The notes beneath the pieces were generated by a model. It was not told the origin of the DNA and made no database searches. It saw nothing but the letters and a program-made list of their open reading frames with translations. DNA of 64,000 nt. It comes from Perca fluviatilis. Its lineage: Eukaryota; Chordata; Actinopteri; Perciformes; Percidae. This document shows positions 12,935-22,739 of this stretch, in pieces. Position numbers and translations under genes: made by a program. How positions within the stretch are numbered: position 1 is the first letter of the stretch; each line of letters starts with the position of its first letter. The stretch covers positions 1,015,558 through 1,079,557 of the forward strand of contig NC_053115.1 of the NCBI RefSeq assembly GCF_010015445.1, written 5' to 3'.

Positions 12935-13325
12935 TAAGCACTCGTCTTACAGCAGCAACAACAACAGCAGAGAGCAGAAGCCAGCAGGCAAGTGTTATTT
13001 ACATAAACTTCTGGTGTACTTACAAACTTTCCAATCCATTCTTTTTATGAGAGCATAAACTATTTGTACTACTTGTAGACGTTTGGTATCATTACGGCAT
13101 TATTAGTGGGGTAATTTACGAGATACAAACGTGGGTCCGTTAGCCCCTGCGCTAAGCTATTCAGCTGATAACGCTACTCTAGCTAACTCTCCCAATGTTA
13201 GACCCAGGTGAAAAAAGCTTCTGGGAGGGTGTTTGGCTAGAGGTCATGGTGCAAAGGACCCTAGGGTGAATTACTACGAACCATCACTTTAAGGCCAAAT
13301 CCTGCTTCGTAGTACAGGCCTCTGT

Positions 13326-13363
<38 letters not shown>
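13326..13363. repeat. (TG)n(AG)n compound microsatellite
   Basis: A TG run passes directly into an AG run immediately outside the right terminus of the 8,978-13,324 element. Confidence 0.9.
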
Positions 13364-13726
13364 TCCTCAGAATGATACACCATCAAAACAGGAGAACAGA
13401 AAGATACATAATCACAACAATATACACTCACCTAAAGGATTATTAGGAACACCTGTAATATTGCTTGTTAATGCAATTATCTAATCAACCAATCACATGG
13501 CAGCTGCTTCAATGCGTACGTGAAGAGCCCCCGCAGAGGTGCTAATGGATCTAATTAGAATATGAATAGGTGCCTGGCCAGAGAAGATCTGGCCTGGCAG
13601 GAATTTCCTCACTCAGGATTGGATGAAACCACTACTTTTAAACAAGAAAAATCTCTCGTGATAGGTTGGCAGGTCTGTCATGGGTTAGGCTATTGGTCAC
13701 CCTGGGCCATTATTATAATAATAAAA

Positions 13727-13759
<33 letters not shown>

Positions 13760-13867
13760 AATGCATTATATATATTTATTTCATATATGCTATGTTGTAT
13801 ATTCATGTCATGGTTATCCTAAGAAAAATGATTTGTCAGGAACGTGCTGTTTATTCAAAGATAGAGT

Positions 13868-15198
13868 TTTATTGACACAAAACACAAACGCAATCAGAAA
13901 AAACTGTGTACAAAGCATAGAGACATACAGCACACACAACAAATATCCCACGCTCACGAGAAGCAGCACCGTCAACCCCTAACCCGCGGCCTGTATGTAA
14001 CCGGCAGCATTCGGTCTGAATTCGGTCCATTTTGCAGACGTCTGTGGTGCGTTGTCCTGTATGTCTATGGTGGCGCACTTCCAAAATGCCCACCTCACCC
14101 GCAGCCAGCACACTCTGTCTTGCTTCCAGCAGCTGTAAAAATCAATCAATAAAGACAATCAGTACTGCGTGATATACTGCTTACGGATACAACACATCTA
14201 TGAATGCACCTGAAAAATATTCACATTGAACAAAAACGGATCTAATCTTACCCTCTTTTCTTCTCGACCGACATCGAGCTGAACTCTTCACAGCTTCTGC
14301 CCACGATGATCTGGTTGTTTCTGCCTGAAGTTCCTGCGTGCTGTCTCATAATATGTCTTACAGGCAGCTGGAAAACAATTAAATAAGAGTGGTATGAATA
14401 AAAAAAAAAAAAAAAACATAAGTCACAGTAAAATTAAACAAGGAAAGATGAAAAAGTAAAAATTACTTACACACAATGGCGTCATTATCAGCGTAATGTA
14501 AATCTGGACCTGCAGACAGCTCCAAGAAAATATAGGTCACGGCCTCGTTATGAGGCGAGGTTAGTCTGTTAAAAAAAAAAAAAAAAAAATCTATTAATGT
14601 ATCTATGTCCTTATACAGAAGAATTAATGCAATTCATTCAATGAAAGCATATTCTTTAAATCTTACCCTTGCTCCGGTTCGTAGCACCTGCTACAATTTG
14701 TCTCCGAGTTGTGAAGACGGCGTACTACTTCCTGTAAATTACAAGACCAAAAAAATACTTTTATAAGCAACTCACCCTCTTCGCTCTGTAATGAATGGCG
14801 CTGAAAGAAGCCAGACACACAGCTCTGTGCTGCTCACATTTAAACTTGGTGGGGTTTAAAACATTACTGTCAAGTCTAAGTAGCCTGTTTAACATCCAAA
14901 TACAGTCATTGTACTTCTCAAGAATAAACAATACAGACTAGCTTGCCCTTTCATTAATAATCATATACTTACGTTGTCTTTTTCTTTCTGTGAGCGCATC
15001 TTTGGAGCCCCGGAGGTGATATGAAGGAGAGAAAAAAAACGCTCCAAATGTCTTGAACAACTCCTGTGTGTTTCCAAGTGAAGTTTGACAGAGTGTACAG
15101 ACAACTCTTTTACCATTTGGCCTGAAATATTCCCATATTTCAGAAGTTTTTGCTCTAACTCTCGGAGTCATCGCCCGAGTCCCGCCGCTATTTTTCAA
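13868..15198 (-). pseudogene. Small multi-exon gene remnant, BED-type finger in exon 1
   Basis: Minus strand, reading from 15,198. Exon 1 (to ~14,990) encodes SEIWEYFRPNGKRVVCTLC, a BED-finger start with a C-x2-C pair and a degenerate His part (YHLRGSKDALTERKRQ), then a gtaagt donor. Further exons have consensus sites: 14,667-14,731 (EVVRRLHNSETNC), 14,471-14,565 (PHNEAVTYIFLELSAGP), 14,252-14,367 (KTYYETARRNFR), and a last exon from 14,132 (LLEARQSVLAAGE). The phase matches exactly between the 14,667-14,731 and 14,471-14,565 exons. Frame breaks occur in exon 1, in the KTYYET exon and in the last exon. An aataaa signal lies near 13,868. A GC-box-like ccccgcccc sits upstream near 15,224-15,235. 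Introns are tiny (about 100-250 bp). From memory the later exons recall an uncharacterised fish family sometimes labelled C14orf93-like; that name is weakly supported. Confidence 0.5.
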
Positions 15199-15287
15199 AT
15201 CGAAGCCGTGAGGGCGGGGGTAGGGGGCGGGGCAGAGTGATCAGCAGGGCGCGAACAGCGCACACACTGGTGTGGAGGTGAATTACA

Positions 15288-15629
15288 GTGAGTTTTAATG
15301 GATTACTGGGAAAGCTTAATAATAGGACAATTGAAGTCTGGATTATGAGGCCATTTCAGCAGAGCCAAGAGCTTCATATGCCATGGACATGTGAATATGG
15401 TGCAGAATTTGCCAGTATTTTAAGAAGACAAATGGTTGGGACCTTGTCATGCAATGACAAAGCTGATACGCTTTATGTGAAGCACAGTGTTCTGGTGTCA
15501 GCAGAAAGACTTCTCTTAGAAAACTGTACAGTGGTGCATCTGTCTCCATTCCACCAGACAGTGTTGGATGAGCAGGACCAAAGACAGGCCACTGTAGTCA
15601 TGCCACTATGCACAGTGGTTGAGCTCTAG
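15288..15629 (+). CDS. Unidentified 113-residue ORF, probably a gene fragment
   Basis: A continuous frame with protein-like composition (NGLLGKLNNRTIEV, QELHMPWTCEYGAEF, LVSAERLLLENC). I do not recognise the family. It has no signal peptide or membrane segment. The apparent start lies ~90 bp from the divergent minus-strand BED-finger gene start, so the two could share the intervening GC-rich region. It may equally be the 3' exon of a longer captured gene. An aaataaat signal follows the stop near 15,697. The interval 15,630-16,153 has a purine-rich gaggga patch near 15,980 and nothing else recognised. Confidence 0.3.
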   Translation: MSFNGLLGKLNNRTIEVWIMRPFQQSQELHMPWTCEYGAEFASILRRQMVGTLSCNDKADTLYVKHSVLVSAERLLLENCTVVHLSPFHQTVLDEQDQRQATVVMPLCTVVEL

Positions 15630-16153
15630 GAGACTGTGAATGAATCATGGAATGCAGATTTTACCTTTGTGGCTAAGCCTGATTAATTGTTGAAATAAAT
15701 TATTTTGTGTATCTTTTTGACATAACATTGGTCCTTGCTAATGACATACACAGTAATTAATCTAGCACACTTTCATTAAATAAATCAATTCAAGCTAAAA
15801 TTGAAGAGTCTACAATTAGGCTATACTGAGTCTGATCTATTTTAAGAGATTTTCTTAAAATGAAGTTAATACCTTTTAGAAAAATGTCACCTGGGGTAAA
15901 ATTCCCCCTGCTGCTACCCTGATTTGCATTTGTATAGCTCACAGCATTTCATTTACATGTTAAAGCCTCCCCTAGAATTAGAGGGAGGGGGGGTCATAGG
16001 GGGATAACTGCCAAGCAAGGCCCACGTCAGTTTCCGACAATTCACGGCAATTTTCGGTGTTGCCTGTAAATTGCCGTGTGCAGTTGTAAACCTGAAGTTC
16101 CACAACAATCTACAGTGCCACATACTGACGAAAATCCCACTTTTCATGCAGTG

Positions 16154-17658
16154 TGACACCCAATTATACTTATCAATCACGCCAGACGAAACCAGTCAGT
16201 TAGCTAAACTTCAAGTATGCATTAAAGATATAAAATCATGGATGGCCTACAATTTTCTGATGTTAAACTCAAACAAAACTGAAGTTGTTGTGCTGGGCCC
16301 TAAACACCTCCGAACCTCATTATCCGAAGATACAATTACTCTGGATGGTATTGCCCTGGCCTCCAGCACTACTGTTAGAAATCTAGGAGTTATTTTTGAT
16401 TAGGATATATCCTTTAATGCCCACTCAAAACAAACCTCTACAACAGCTTTTTTTTTTAGGAACATCCTGTCTCAAAATGATGCTGAAAAACTAGTCCATG
16501 CATTCGTTACTTCCAGGCTGGACTATTGTAATTCCCTATTATCAGGATGCTCAAATTTAACCCTTAAGACTCTCCAGCTGATCCAGAATGCTACAGCACG
16601 TGTTCTGACAAAAACTAAGAAAAGAGATCATATTTCTCCTGTATTAGCGTCTCTGCATTGGCTTCCTGTAAAATCCAGGATTGACTTTAAAATCCTTCTC
16701 CTGACCTACAAAGCTCTAAATGGTCAAGCACCTTCATATCTTGAGGAGCTCTTAGTACCTTATTATCCCACTAGAGCACTTCCAGAATGCAGAGTTACTT
16801 GTCGTTCCTAGAGTCTCTAAAAGTAGAATGGGAGCCAGAGCCTTCAGCTATCAGGCTCCTCTCCTCTGGAACCAGCTCCCAATCTGTGTTCGGCGGGCAG
16901 ACACCGTCACCACATTTAAGACTAAACTTAAAACTCTCCTCTTTGATAAAGCTCATAGTTAGGGAGTGAGGAGTTGCAGTGGTACGCCTAGCCCGGCGGG
17001 GCAGGGTGTATAGCTGCAGACACAGCACCTCTGCTTTTCTCTGCTTCTCTTTATAGTCATCAGATTTACCTATCATATCTTCAATAATATAGTGAGAGTA
17101 GAGGGAGGCAGGCCAGTACAGCCTGATCCGGTTGGGGAGTGTTCTAGCCCGACCAGGCATCTCTCTTTAACCTGCCTCTCTTAGTCATTCTATTATTATT
17201 TTATACTGCAGGGGAAGTTCCTTCCTTCTTATGACACAATGACCTGCTCTCTCTTTTCTTTTTTTTCCTTTTATGTGCGTCCTGTCCCAGAAATGCTTGT
17301 TACTAACCTAGCTCTGGGGAGTTAACTCCCCGGAGTCCTTATGTTTCTTCTTCGCAGAGCATAGAACCATTACATCCTGTAACGCCCTGCTGTGCCCAGC
17401 TATGACATGAACTACTACGACTACCATTGTAGTCACTGTTCCATTATCTTTATTGTGACTATTACGCCACTGTTCATGATAACCCCAACCGGCCCCGTCA
17501 GACACCGCCTACCAAGAGTCTGGGTCTGCCAAGGTTTCTTCCTAAAAGGGAGTTTCTCCTTGCCACTGTCGCAATAGCCACTGCTAATGCTTGCTCTTGG
17601 GGGAATTATTGGAATTGTTATGATTTGATACTATAAATAAAATTGAATTGAATTGAAT
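16154..17658 (+). mobile_element. 5'-truncated L2-like LINE, copy 1
   Basis: Starts inside the RT domain just after the YADD motif ([20 protein letters not shown]) and runs through the C-terminal region ([23 protein letters not shown]) and 3' UTR to a short attga tail (aaaattgaattgaattgaat). It is about 1.5 kb and nearly collinear with 24,765-26,450. Lesions include a stop after GVIFD near 16,402, a deletion near 16,450 removing the FHLRNIAKI segment, and frame breaks near 16,780. The Tc1 sequence resumes immediately after the tail, so the L2 inserted into the Tc1 shell. Confidence 0.85.
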
Positions 17659-17808
17659 GTGCAGCCCACAAATCTCCATCAACTGCAAGATGCTATCCTA
17701 TCAATATGGGCCAACATTTCTAAAGAATGCTCCCAGCACCTTGTTGAATCAATGCCATGAAGAATTAAGGCAGTTCTGAGGGCGAAAGGGGGTCAAACAC
17801 GGTATTAG
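17659..17808 (+). pseudogene. Tc1-like transposase, C-terminal remnant
   Basis: Encodes the last ~49 residues of a Tc1 transposase (NLHQLQDAILSIWANISKEC, then RIKAVLRAKGG and QTRY before the stop). One in-frame stop follows HLVESMP. The catalytic DDE region is missing. It belongs to the 13,425-17,840 element. Confidence 0.8.
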
Positions 17809-17862
17809 TAGGGTGTTCCTGATAATCCTTTAGGTGAGTGTAGTACTACATGTTACCCTGTG

Positions 17863-17863
<1 letters not shown>

Positions 17864-17942
<79 letters not shown>
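17864..17942. repeat. (AT)n then (AC)n microsatellite
   Basis: Long AT run followed by a short AC run, starting 22 bp outside the right end of the Tc1-like element. The 25 bases before it (17,841-17,865) are an exact inverted match to 22,463-22,487. Confidence 0.95.
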
Positions 17943-17943
<1 letters not shown>

Positions 17944-18303
17944 ACTCATAACATTTCCAATAAAGTTAACACATTGTGAATCACTATATAAATGTTTCAC
18001 TGTGGTTCCTGATTAATTTAATTAATACAAATGTTTCAAAACCAGTTTTTGATTCAACCCTGTAATGTTGCTGTCATGCTGATTTGAGCATGTTCTGAAT
18101 GTTTGGCCTCAGAACATGAATGATTGATTGCCTGGTTGGATCTACTTTTATTGTCATTGTGTAACATTTGTTACATTTTTCTCATTGTTTTGTATATTAT
18201 ATATTTAATGTAATTAAATTAAATATGGTCAAAAATAAAATTGTCAAATGGCCAAATATACGCATGTACTGTACATGTTTTTTAATTTACCTATAATAAT
18301 GTG

Positions 18304-19545
18304 ATCTAAAATGAACAAAGAACCATTTATTCTGAAGAACCATTTAAAAAAGGTTCTTTATTGAAGCAGTTGGCTCCACGATGAACTTTCTTGAAAACAG
18401 TTCCTTAAAGTGATGGTTCGGAGTAATTTCACCCTAGGGTCCTTTGCACCATGACCTCGAGCCAAACACCCCCCCAGAAGCTTTTTTCACCTGGGTCGAA
18501 CATGGGGAGAGTTAGCATAGAGTAGCGTTATCAGCTGAATAGCTTAGCGCAGGGGCTAATGGATCCAGTGATGTATCTCATAAATGACCCCACTAATAAT
18601 GCCCGAAATGATACCAAACTTCTACACTAGTACAAATAGGTTATGCACTCATAAAACGAGGGATTGGAAAGTTTGTAAGTACACACGAAGAGTATGTAAA
18701 TAACACTTGCCTGCTGGCTTCTGCTCTCTACTGCTGTTGTTGTTGCTGCTACCTGCAGTTAGACGAGTGCTTAGGGCCGTCTACAAATTACAATACCGAA
18801 AAGAGATGCAACAAAATCATTTATTAATATAATGATTAAATAAGGTAATGTCTCCAAACTTACCTCAATTATAACTTGTCTCCTGCTAGTTATACTACAG
18901 CACTTACTTAAAAAAAAAAGTTAAATTAATAAATATATTTGTTGCATCTCTTTTCGGTGTTGTAATTTGTAGACAGTCCTAAGCACTCTCACTGCCCGTT
19001 AGGTAGCAGCAGCAGCAGCAGCAGAGACGAGAAGCCAACAGGCAAGTGTTATTTACATACACTTCTGGTGTACTTACAAACTTTCCAATCCATCGTTTTA
19101 TGGGTAAATAAACTATTTGTACTAGTGTAGAAGTTTGGTATCATTTCAGGCATTTAGTGGGGTCATTTACGAGATACATCACTGGATCCATTAGCCCCTG
19201 CGCTAAGCTATTCAGCTGATAACGCTACTCTACGCTAACTCTCCCAATGTTCGACCCAGGTGAAAAAAGCTTCTGGGGGAGTGTTGGCTCGAGGTCATGG
19301 TGCAAAGGACCCTAGGGTGAAATTACTCCGAACCATCACTTTAAAGAACCTTACCTTTTAATATGGTTCTTTGCGGCACCAATAAGAGTAACTCAAAGAA
19401 CCTACTTAGAGAACCCTTTACAGAAATGGTTCTTTAAAGAACGTCTCGTTAAAAGGTTCTTTGTGAAACTAAAAATGGTTCTCCTATGGCATCACTCCAA
19501 AGAACCATTTTTTGTTCCAGGTAGCACCTTTTTTTTCTGTGTGTA
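18304..19545. mobile_element. GGTTCTTT-rich repeat split by a hairpin element
   Basis: Both flanks of the TTAA hairpin carry many direct and inverted copies of aagaacc/ggttctt (about 18,318-18,404 and 19,342-19,510). In a familiar fish repeat these flanks are contiguous. The exact ends are not clear. It encodes nothing, and I treat it as a non-autonomous DNA element. Confidence 0.55.
18409..19340. mobile_element. TTAA-flanked hairpin element, copy 2 (intact form)
   Basis: TTAA at 18,405-18,408 and 19,341-19,344. The two ends are inverted repeats starting agtgatggttcggagtaatt. The left arm (to ~18,810) and right arm (from ~18,945) are inverted for about 400 bp each around a ~135-bp loop, so the whole 932 bp is nearly a hairpin. 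It is the sibling of 9,906-13,288. The arms contain a short (CAG)n-like patch (19,008-19,026). No ORF. Confidence 0.85.
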
Positions 19546-20097
19546 ATAGAAAGAAATAGAAATCTTTAGCCAAATAATCACAAACTCACTACAGGAACTT
19601 CTAATTATTATTACTGTTGAGGCCACTGTTACACTGTTGAGGCCCCTCACAACATCCATTAAAACAGGTGTATTGAAATGCACTTATAGTAGTCAGGCAT
19701 TCTTCTCCCCTTCCGCTATCTTCACTGTCTATTTTGCAACTGCACTTTCACTGCACGGCCCGAGACGATTGTGATTGGTTTAAAGAATTACAAACAATCC
19801 AGAAAGTTTTTTTCCCCTATAGCAGAATGGTCACTCGTGCAGCCTGACCATACTCCAGCCAGTGCTGACACAGTGCTGTTGGGTTAGGAATAACAATGTG
19901 AGACTACAGTTAAAGTAATTGTACATAAAACTCTATAACCACTCTCCAGTCACCTTCTTTGCCCTGTGCGATCACCACCATATTATAAAACTTGTGAGCT
20001 AAATTTGATTAGCTTATTCTAATTGATTATTATTGTGTGATGTATTCCTTTGTTCAGCCCACAAATCAACTATTAAAAAACCATCTACCCAACCATC
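19546..20097. other. Unannotated interval
   Basis: No gene, terminus or RNA feature recognised. The interval 17,943-18,303 before the GGTTCTTT repeat is similarly featureless. Confidence 0.5.
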
Positions 20098-20860
20098 ATG
20101 TGGATCAGCCTGATCGGCAGCCACATGCCCTCCGAAGGCCGCACAGCCTTAAGTAATGCATCACTATACAGAACTATAAAACTTAACCTAGATTCTACAT
20201 TGTCGTCATCTTTCAACAAAATACAAGCACACATTTTGGTGTCAAAAATGTTCCAGCAGGAATGGAATCCATACTTGATTCATCGATATGCCTCTTTTCT
20301 CACAAACAGTCCAGCTCGTAAAGGTGAACAAAACCCTTTCATCTGCCATCACAACCAATGCTGGGGAATGAAAGAAATAAGCCGGTATTCTCATATAAAT
20401 ACTTGGGTGCAATGATGAACTATCTGCTATCCTGGATGGACCACAGTGAATCTGTCTGCAGAAGGACAAATCAAAGAATCTTTTTCTCGCCCGCCTTAAG
20501 TCTTATGGGGGCATTTAGATTAATTCTTCTTTTGTTCTTTACTTCTGTGATTATGAATGTATTGTATTGTAATACTACATGATTATTAGCGTTTGTCCAC
20601 CACTTTAAAGTCAAAAAATGCTCAAAGATTGTAGGTCATCCCCTTGAGAAACTCTATAAATCAGCCTACCATAATAACTTACGACTGGCCAACAGCATTG
20701 TCTCTGACCCAAACATGTCCTGAACAGTGAAAATACATAGTTACCATTAAATCAGAGGTACAGTACGGGGTTCCCCATTTTAATAAGGTTAGACTGAAGA
20801 ACTAATTTGTGCAGCAGCTAAAACTTAATATGGAGCTTAATCCTAGATCAAATGTATGTT
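20098..20860 (+). pseudogene. Old LINE reverse transcriptase remnant, internally deleted
   Basis: The first frame contains a degraded RT block A (STLSSSFNKIQAHILVSK) and the following WNPYLIHRYASFLTN. After a deletion that removes the YADD region, the next frame (from 20,358) gives FSYKYLGAMMNYLLSWMDH and RRTNQRIFF. Downstream out-of-frame pieces read IVGHPLEKLYKSAYHNNLRL and NSIVSDPN. This order is that of the RT and C-terminus of Rex/CR1-like LINEs. It is highly decayed, with several frameshifts. Confidence 0.65.
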
Positions 20861-21095
20861 AAAGGGTCTTGAATATATTGTCTTCTGTGAATGTAATGTA
20901 ATGTTAAATGTAAGTATCCTTGTTTCTTGTCTTACATTTTTGTTTTTGTTAGCCTGGGAAGACGAACACAGATAACACATACACACCGCCTCCTATGGGA
21001 AACTATTACAGTTTAGTGTATACTGTAAAACAGTCAACACTATCGGGTTGGAAATCAGTCAGTCAGCATCTGTTGGGGGGTTCTACATTTTTTTA

Positions 21096-21097
<2 letters not shown>

Positions 21098-21184
<87 letters not shown>

Positions 21185-21211
21185 AGAAAAAAAAAAAAAA
21201 AAAAAAAAAAA
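21098..21211. repeat. (TG)n followed by poly-A
   Basis: About 42 TG units, a short AGAG linker and ~25 A residues. Confidence 0.97.
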
Positions 21212-21302
21212 TTATCTCTGCTGTGAGGGAGTACCTCCTTAAAGTTCTGCCTGTTTGTTTCCATGTGGTCGCCCAGGAAATTCATCACTGCATCAACAGT
21301 AA

Positions 21303-21305
<3 letters not shown>

Positions 21306-21380
<75 letters not shown>
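21306..21380. repeat. (TG)n microsatellite
   Basis: Uninterrupted TG run. The interval 21,381-22,294 shows nothing recognised. Confidence 0.97.
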
Positions 21381-21384
<4 letters not shown>

Positions 21385-22291
21385 CTTTATGGTGGAGTAC
21401 CTGCTGGAGTGGCTTCCCTGGAAGGAAGTGACGTGTGAGTCGGAAAGTGTGTGACCTCAGAGGGATTTCCATCTGACTTTTTGTGTGCAGGGTGTGTGTT
21501 TGTGCGTGATTTTCTCCTGCAGGGTGTCAATTACTGAGAAGTAAACCTCTGTTATCTGTAAATCACAGTGAAAGTTAGCTAACTGAACAAACAGAACAGG
21601 GAATTGTCAGCCACAACAAGGGAGAGATTTAACACACCAAGAGTCACAAGAGCTTTCAAATCAGGTTAAATCCAAATAATGTAGATGGTGTATTTTGGAG
21701 AAATGCATTTGTTAAAATATTGTGTGCTCCTTTTAGCCAATGGTGAAGAGATCGGTCGGGTTGAAAATGAGAGAAAAAAAGACAAAAGTACAGTTTATCA
21801 TAAAGGATAAGGAATGAAAGAGAAGAAAAATAATTGGGATGGAATCGAAAAATGCTGGTAGAAAAATTCCTTAAAATGTCAATAGTTTGGAGCATGTAGA
21901 AACTAGAAGACTGAAGGAAGACTCCATTCCATCACAGATTAAATGAGTTATAGAGCATTTTCACGATGAGACAGATACTTTAACAGTGTCAAATGAACAT
22001 GACTGCAGGTCAAAGTGTCAGGCAGGATTATACATTGACACATTAAACCCTCAATGAGTGTTTTCCTCAGCCATGGGATTGTAAACTACAGTATATTGGG
22101 TAACAAACACACAAGCACACGCACATTCACACAGAGTCAGAATTCCATCACCAGGGACAACCACGTCGTCAGGTAAAGGCATTGTATGCCATCCTATAAT
22201 TCAGGAATTGTGACTTGTTTCTGAAGGCTTGGCCTGACAACAGGTCAAACAGCCATAAGGAAAAGGTGGCATGTTAAGAACTGTGTGTTTA

Positions 22292-22294
<3 letters not shown>

Positions 22295-22328
<34 letters not shown>

Positions 22329-22344
22329 CGTGTGTGTGTGTGTC
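22295..22344. repeat. (TG)n microsatellite with one interruption
   Basis: TG run broken by a CC near 22,328. Confidence 0.95.
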
Positions 22345-22739
22345 TGACAACATAACGACCACACTGAGTAAGTATTGACATTCTGTAGAAAATATCACAG
22401 ATTCATGCCCCCCAGGTATTGATCCTAATGGCATTTTGTAAGTGGATGGATCTGAAAATGTTTTCCACAGGGTAACATGTAGTACTACTACTATTCCAGT
22501 TATAATCAACAATAGACCATACAAAGTGGTGAATCCCCTAAGTAATAAGAAGGTGACTGGAAACATAGTCAATTTAGCATCCATTCCCCGTCAGCCACAG
22601 CCGGTCCCCAAAATATCTTTGTCTGTTCCTCAACTCCAATCAGTTAAATCAAAGGTAACCAAAAGAAGGATATTACATAACAACCTAATTGGAATTATAA
22701 CTATCACTGCAATGAACAGGATAGGAAAATTAGATGTGG

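Larger units (their letters stand above)
9906..13288. mobile_element. TTAA-flanked long-hairpin element, copy 1 (itself interrupted)
   Basis: TTAA stands at 9,902-9,905 and 13,289-13,292. The ends are inverted repeats beginning agtgatggttcgg. The arms continue inward for about 400-550 bp (caccctagggtcctttgca; gttatcagctgaatagctta and so on). Copy 2 lies at 18,409-19,340 and shows the undisturbed form. Subtracting the nested 2,466 bp gives about 917 bp, matching copy 2 (932 bp). TTAA target duplication is known for piggyBac and Kolobok transposons, so this is a non-autonomous element of that general kind. It interrupts the outer element between gcttg and ggccaaatcctg. No coding capacity of its own was seen. 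Confidence 0.8.
8978..13324. mobile_element. Outer element of a triple nest, 22-bp TIRs
   Basis: The 22 bases at 8,978-8,999 (core aggcctgtactacgaagca) are the exact reverse complement of 13,303-13,324. A degenerate internal copy of the motif lies near 9,858-9,870. Bases 9,000-9,901 plus 13,293-13,302 are this element's own body; the rest is a later insertion. The body has a TATA-like tatatataa near 9,205 but no readable transposase. No convincing target duplication is visible, so the superfamily is unassigned. The terminal sequence resembles abundant fish MITEs recalled from memory, possibly PIF/Harbinger-related, but this is a guess. Confidence 0.7.
13425..17840 (+). mobile_element. Tc1-like element shell with replaced core
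   Basis: Terminal inverted repeats: the left end reads cactcacctaaaggattatt and the right end reads aatcctttaggtgagtg. Both are flanked by TA (13,423-13,424 and 17,841-17,842), the Tc1/mariner target. The first ~95 bp (to about 13,520, ending cagctgcttcaatg) and the last ~180 bp agree with a common fish Tc1-like element recalled from memory. That element has a ~340-residue DD34E transposase and is about 1.3 kb long. Here most of the transposase gene is absent and about 4.1 kb of foreign sequence lies between the ends: a multi-exon gene remnant, an unknown ORF and an L2 fragment. Bases 13,520-13,830 between the left end and the gene remnant include an (AT)n/T-run patch near 13,728-13,760 and nothing recognisable. 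Confidence 0.8.

Noticed and set aside
8978..13324. 3-bp or 8-bp target duplication for the outer element
   Set aside because: The bases next to the TIRs (cag and ctg) are inverted, not direct, and further flanks do not match.
13869..14111. Minus-strand frame treated as a stand-alone gene
   Set aside because: It is the last exon of the broken multi-exon remnant and starts inside it; the Met is not a true start.
17834..18016. Frame with a long Tyr-Ile repeat
   Set aside because: It reads through the (AT)n microsatellite and has no other coding signal.
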